Source: Apostichopus japonicus
Taxonomy: Eukaryota; Echinodermata; Holothuroidea; Aspidochirotida; Stichopodidae
Assembly (NCBI RefSeq): GCF_037975245.1
Contig: NC_092580.1
Span: 4,626,501-4,690,500 of the forward strand
DNA: 64,000 bases
Reading direction: 5' to 3'
Part shown: positions 53,701 to 59,700 of the stretch, in pieces
Layout: the number at the start of each line of letters is the position of its first letter
Numbering within the stretch: position 1 is the first letter of the stretch
Notes under the pieces: model-generated
Seen by the model: only the letters and a program-made list of their open reading frames with translations
What the model was told of the DNA's origin: nothing
The model's database searches: none
Program-made: the position numbers and the translations under genes

Positions 53701-56700
53701 AAAAGGAGACATATATACATCATTGTGGATCTCCAGCTTAGCTCTAAATCAACAGAGGGGGCACTGTCATATATCCGTCCTATATTGTTCCACGAAAACT
53801 TTTGACAGGCTGCAGACTCTGAAACCATTGAGTATTCTCCTTTTGAGGAATCTCTGAAGGACACTTCTGGGCATTCCCTCATTCAATCAGAGTGTGACAT
53901 ATTCGAGCTAACGTAACAGTATTTAGCACTCATAATTCGTACATTTTAGCAACAAAATGTTGTCCACCGTTGGTTTGGCAACTTTACATACATCTGATCA
54001 TCAACCAATTAGAAATGATGTGTCTTCAATCAAATTCATATATTGCTGTACCAATACTGAGCGACCAAGTAACAGACTGCTGTATTATTATTGACTTACA
54101 ACCAACAGACTGCTACATATGATTGTACCAACATTGAATGACAACCAACAGGCTGCTACATACTGTATGATTGTACCAACATTGCACGACGACCAACAGG
54201 CTGCTACATATGATTGTACCAACATTGCATGACAACCAACAGGCTGCTATACTGTTGTATCATTATTGTCTGACAGCCAACAGACTGCTACATATGATTG
54301 TACAAACATTGACTGACAACCAACAGACTGCTACATGATTGTACAAACATTGAATGACAACCAACAGACTGCTATACTGTTGTATCATTATTGACTGACA
54401 GCCAACAGACTGCTACATATGATTCATGTACAAACATTGACTGACAACTAACAGACTGCTATGTACATATGATTGTACCAACATTAAATGACAACCAACA
54501 GGCTGCTATATATGATTGTACAAACATTGAATGACAACCAACAGGCTGCTATATATGATTGTACAAACATTGAATGACAACCAACAGGCTGCTATATATG
54601 ATTGTACAAACATTGAATGACAACCAACAGGCTGCTATATATGATTGTACAAACATTGAATGACAACCAACAGGCTGTGATACTGTTGTATCATTTATTA
54701 ACTGACAACCAACAGACTGCTACATATGATTGTACCAACACTGAATGACAACCAACAGACTGCTACATATGATTGTACCAACATTGAATGCCAACCAACA
54801 GGCTGCTATATCGCTGTACCAACAATGCATGACTCACACAGTAGGTCTGATTTTACTGTGTACTTTCCTGCATTCTTTGCAAGTCGAGACAAATAAAATC
54901 ATAAATATTTGTTTACTGATGAATTCTATTCAATATTGATTTCATTGTCCCAAAATCATTTCATCTGTTTCTCCCAAATGAATGAGAAATGATGAATGTT
55001 GAGTTGCACCTCTTGTGTATGATTGGTGTGGCTGGGTCAACATGTCACCTTTCAAAATCTCTGTTTCTTTTCCTTTCTTCATTTATTTATGATTCCTTAA
55101 CTCATCCCCCAGGCTTGAAGTTCTCCATTGACCTTGGCCTTGCATAACTTTGTCTTAACACACATAACAAGTTTTGGTTTTAACCCTTCTAGTTAAAATC
55201 TGAAGATGCTGCTGTGAATGGGCCTTGTTCGCACGACAGTAGAAAAGATACTACACTTTTACATCGCTCCCGTAATAACGGAGAGAGAGAAAGAGAGAGG
55301 GAAAAAAAATTGAAACTCGAAATTAATCTCGAAAACCATAAAATTGTCCATGCAAAGGGGATTCACTTCGAGAGGCTTTCAGCTCGTAGAAGAGCCGGCA
55401 AATAAAAACAAATTAGTTGTGAGACGTCTCGTGTTTCATCGCCACTTATCTTTCAGGCCGGTGATCCTTAAGCTCTCGTTTCATTTTAATAACTTGGTTA
55501 CGCTTACATGGGCTCGGAGCATCTGCCTTTGCTGTTCCTGAAATAATTTGCTTTTCCAACGAGCGATCTTTGAAATAATAATAATAACATAGGCTTCGGC
55601 AAACACTTGGCAAAAACCTGCTCATCTTCCTTTAAGAGAATTGTGCTAAGTTTTTCAATGGGAATAGTCTTTATGCACGCACCTCTGTAGGCAAAGAGAT
55701 ACTTCATTACTAGATATGGGACGAGACACTACACTCATGTAATATCTAATGATTTATGTCAAGTGTGGGGATTTTAAGAGATTGTTAAATATGAAATAAT
55801 GAATAATATGTAATATACGACTCCATAAATTGTTAAAAATGAATATATGTATAATTTATATGATTCCATAAATCATAAATTTTTGGGGGTGTGAAATTTT
55901 TTGTTCTGTTACAGGTACGTGTGAAAATGGAGATCACCATTAATATCCTGCGTCAAAAGTAAAAGACTGCCCTCTATTCAGGGATCTTGGGCACGCATCA
56001 AAGCAAAATAATGCACAATTTCTTTCTCGTGTAATTCCTTAGACCCGAACAATTCTCCTTACCCCTCGATATATTCAAACAAATTAACTATCAACCAAAA
56101 TAACTATCAAAATTGAAGAGCCCAGGAGGTTTTTAGAAAAAAAAGAAAAGGAAAAAATCCATGCCAAATTGCATGAATGACAAAAATCTTTGTTTTTGAA
56201 TTACTTTTGGTATAAATCCAAGGGCAAAGATCAAGCTAATCCCACAATTATGGTTTCATATTATGCTATACTTTCCTGTTCTATCAAGACTCTAAATTCG
56301 GGTTCATTCATCACAAATTTAATTTCTGACATCTATGGCTCGCCTCGGGCCGAAAATTACCATATATCAGGCCAACCAGGAGTTGCCCTACGGCACAGCT
56401 AACAGTCAATGTATGATTGTTAAATAAACAAACTTTGCATGGCAATTTCATATTTTTGGCTTGTTTGTCCTATTTATTTTTTCCCCCCTCTTCTTTTTCT
56501 TTTTTCTGTTTCTGTTTCTCTTGGCAGCTGGTCATATTTTCCCCAAAAAAGAAACAAATGCAATGATTCATTACTTCTTTCACAAGTCATTTTTAATTTT
56601 TTTTTTATTTATTCATTTTTTTTTTGGTACCCTCTGGCGATAGAAAGTACAAAGATATCATGGTCACTGCCAAATGTAAGCGTTTTTTTCTTCTTTTTTT

Positions 56701-59700
56701 TCTTATTTCGATTACGGAGTCTCGATGACGTATGTACGACAAAGTCAAATAACTCCCCGAAAACAAGAAGTGGATGTTTTATTTCTCCACTCAGACTGTC
56801 ATACCCAAGAGGAAGTGGCAGACAGGAACGAGAAGATGGGAATTAAGGGATGTAAAGGCTTCCATTAGTAAACACAAAGTGACGTTTAGGATCATTCAGT
56901 ACTATATTAAGGGCACATGATGCCTCGACTGCTAATCAGATTTGTGTTTCTACATGTAGTATCATGTTGCTGCCATGCCAACGTGCGTACATCATTCTAT
57001 TATGTTGCGGGGACATGCTATATTTTTGGCATGCTTTATATTTTTGGCATGCTTTATATTTGCTTTTTATTTTTTATATACATGCTATATAATTAACATG
57101 TGTACATTATTCTATTATGTTGCACGTTGCTATTGGACGTGCTATATATTTTGGCACGCTTTATATTTGACATGCCTGCTGTTCAACTTTATATGTCACT
57201 GCTATTGACATGCTATATAATTAACATGCGTACATCATTCTAGTATGTTGCAGGCTGCTATGGGACGTGCTATTTTTATGGCACGCTTTACATTTGACAT
57301 GTATGCTGTTCAACTCTATGTCACTGCTAATGACATGCTTCATAATTAACAAGTGTACATTATTCTATTTTGTTGCAAGCTGCTACAGGACGTGCTATAT
57401 GTATGGCACGCTTTATATTTGACATGTCTGCTGTTCAACTCTATATGTCACTGCTATTGACGTGCTTTATTTTTCACACGCTTTACATTTGACATGTAGG
57501 CTGTTTAACTCTATATATTAATGCTAATGAGCGAGTAAATATTGATACCCCTCAAAACCAGGGCTATATTTTCATCGATGTTTACAAGATGATAACGCCA
57601 GTTTCGGTAGAGCTCTCACAGTACCAATGGAAGTCTTTACGCAAACAGATAGGAGATGGAAACTGAATTACACCAAGTTCATCTCTTCCAGAAGTTTTAA
57701 CTATATTAAACCAACAAAGTGATGTTGGGATCCAAACCTTTCTTTTGAGTGATTTTAAAATAAACTTACCTTCGGTGGTACCTATGTTAGAAGGTGTCGA
57801 ACAATTAACTTTCGAGACACTCTCTACTGGATCATACACCTCCACAGCAGACGTGGGTTGGAAGTCACCAAACACGCACATATACTCCAAAGATCCAACC
57901 TCTACAGGCCGAGGCAAGTTCAACACATCCAAAATAATCTGCAAGAAAAATGATAAAAATGATTTTAAGTAGGACAAGTAGATAGATAGACAGGTAGGTA
58001 GGTTGGTAGACAGGTAAGTAGGTAGGTACTGTAGGTCCATTGGTAGGTACATTGGTAGGTAGGTACATAGGTAGGTAGGTACATAGGTAGGTAGGTAGGT
58101 ACATAGGTAGGTAGGTACATAGGTAGGTAGGTAGGTAGGTAGGTAGGTACATAGGAAGGTAGGTACATAGGTAGGTAGGTACATAGGTAGGTAGGTAGGT
58201 AGGTACATAGGTAGGTAGGTACATAGGTAGGTAGGTAGGTAGGTAGGTACATAGGTAGGTAGGTACATAGGTAGGTAGGTACATAGGTAGGTAGGTAGGT
58301 ACATAGGTAGGTAGGTAGGTACATAGGTAGGTAGGTAGGTAGGTACATAGGAAGGTAGGTACATAGGTAGGTAGGTACATAGGTAGGTAGGTACATAGGT
58401 AGGTAGGTACATAGGTAGGTAGGTAGGTACATAGGTAGGTAGGTACATAGGTAGGTAGGTAGGTAGGTAGGTACATAGGTAGGTAGGTACATAGGTAGGC
58501 AGGTACATAGGTAGGTAGGTAGGTAGGTACATAGGTAGGTAGGTACATAGGTAGGTAGGTACATAGGTAGGTAGGTAGGTAGGTAGGTAGGTACATAGGT
58601 AGGTAGGTACATAGGTAGGTAGGTAGGTAGGTAGGTACATTGGTAGGTAGGTACATAGGTAGGTAGGTACATAGGTAGGTAGGTACATAGGTAGGTAGGT
58701 AGGTACATAGGTAGGTAGGTACATAGGTAGGTAGGTACATAGGTAGGTAGGTAGGTACATAGGTAGGTAGGTACATAGGTAGGTAGGTAGGTAGGTAGGT
58801 AGGTAGGTAGGTAGGTACATAGGTAGGTAGGTAGGTACATTGGTAGGTAGGTACATAGGTAGGTAGGTACATAGGTAGGTAGGTACATAGGTAGGTAGGT
58901 AGGTAGGTACATAGGAAGGTAGGTACATAGGTAGGTACATGGATAGGTAGGTAGGTACATAGGTAGGTAGGTAGGTAGGTAGGTAGGTAAGTACATAGGT
59001 AGGTACGTGGATAGGTAGGTAGGTACATAGGTAGGTAGGTACATAGGTAGGTAGGTACATAGGTAGGTAGGTACATAGGTAGGTAGGTACGTAGATAGGC
59101 AGGTAGGTAGGCAGACAGGTAGGTACGTAGATAGGCAGGTAGGTAGGTAGGTACGTAGATAGGTAGATACATAGGTAGGTACATAGGTACGTGTAGGTAG
59201 GTAGGTACATAGGTAGGTAGGTACGTGTAGGTAGGTAGGTAGGTAGGTAGGTAGGTAGGTAGGTAGGTAGGTAGGTAGGTAGGTAGGTAGGTAGGTACGT
59301 GTAGGTAGGTAGGTAGCTAGGTAGCTAGGTTGAAATCAAAAGAATCAGTTGGTGCCCTGTAGGTTCAGTTTGCAAACACATGTGTAAGTTTTACTAAGTT
59401 TTGAGATGACCCTTTACATTCTACGATTGTGTTTGTCCCACAAAATTAAGTTGCTGTACAAATGTGCAGTACAAAAATCATTCATCTTGTGGTCAAGTGA
59501 CCTACTGTACCCCTATACACTTGTGAACAAAGCTAAAACTAAACCACTGTATAATTGGTGGTTACATGTGACTTACCTCCTTCCCCCCCCACCCCCACCT
59601 CCTTTCTGAACACCACCATTGTTTGGCTCCCACACCCTCTTCCATGTAAAATCCTACCAATATGGATATCACATTTAGCAATCCATCAAAAGATTACAAA

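Larger units (their letters stand above)
53500..57769 (-). other. PLXN: 4.3-kb plexin intron between exons 2 and 3
   Basis: It contains a 43-bp array (54060-54840) and a ~126-bp array (56985-57525). Long T-rich stretches occur near 56460-56710. No exon was found. Confidence 0.7.

Noticed and set aside
57582-59210. A 542-codon minus-strand open frame of Tyr-Leu-Pro-Thr repeats.
   Set aside because: It is produced by the GGTA array. Only the part at 57770-57938 is coding, as plexin exon 2, and it has its own acceptor.
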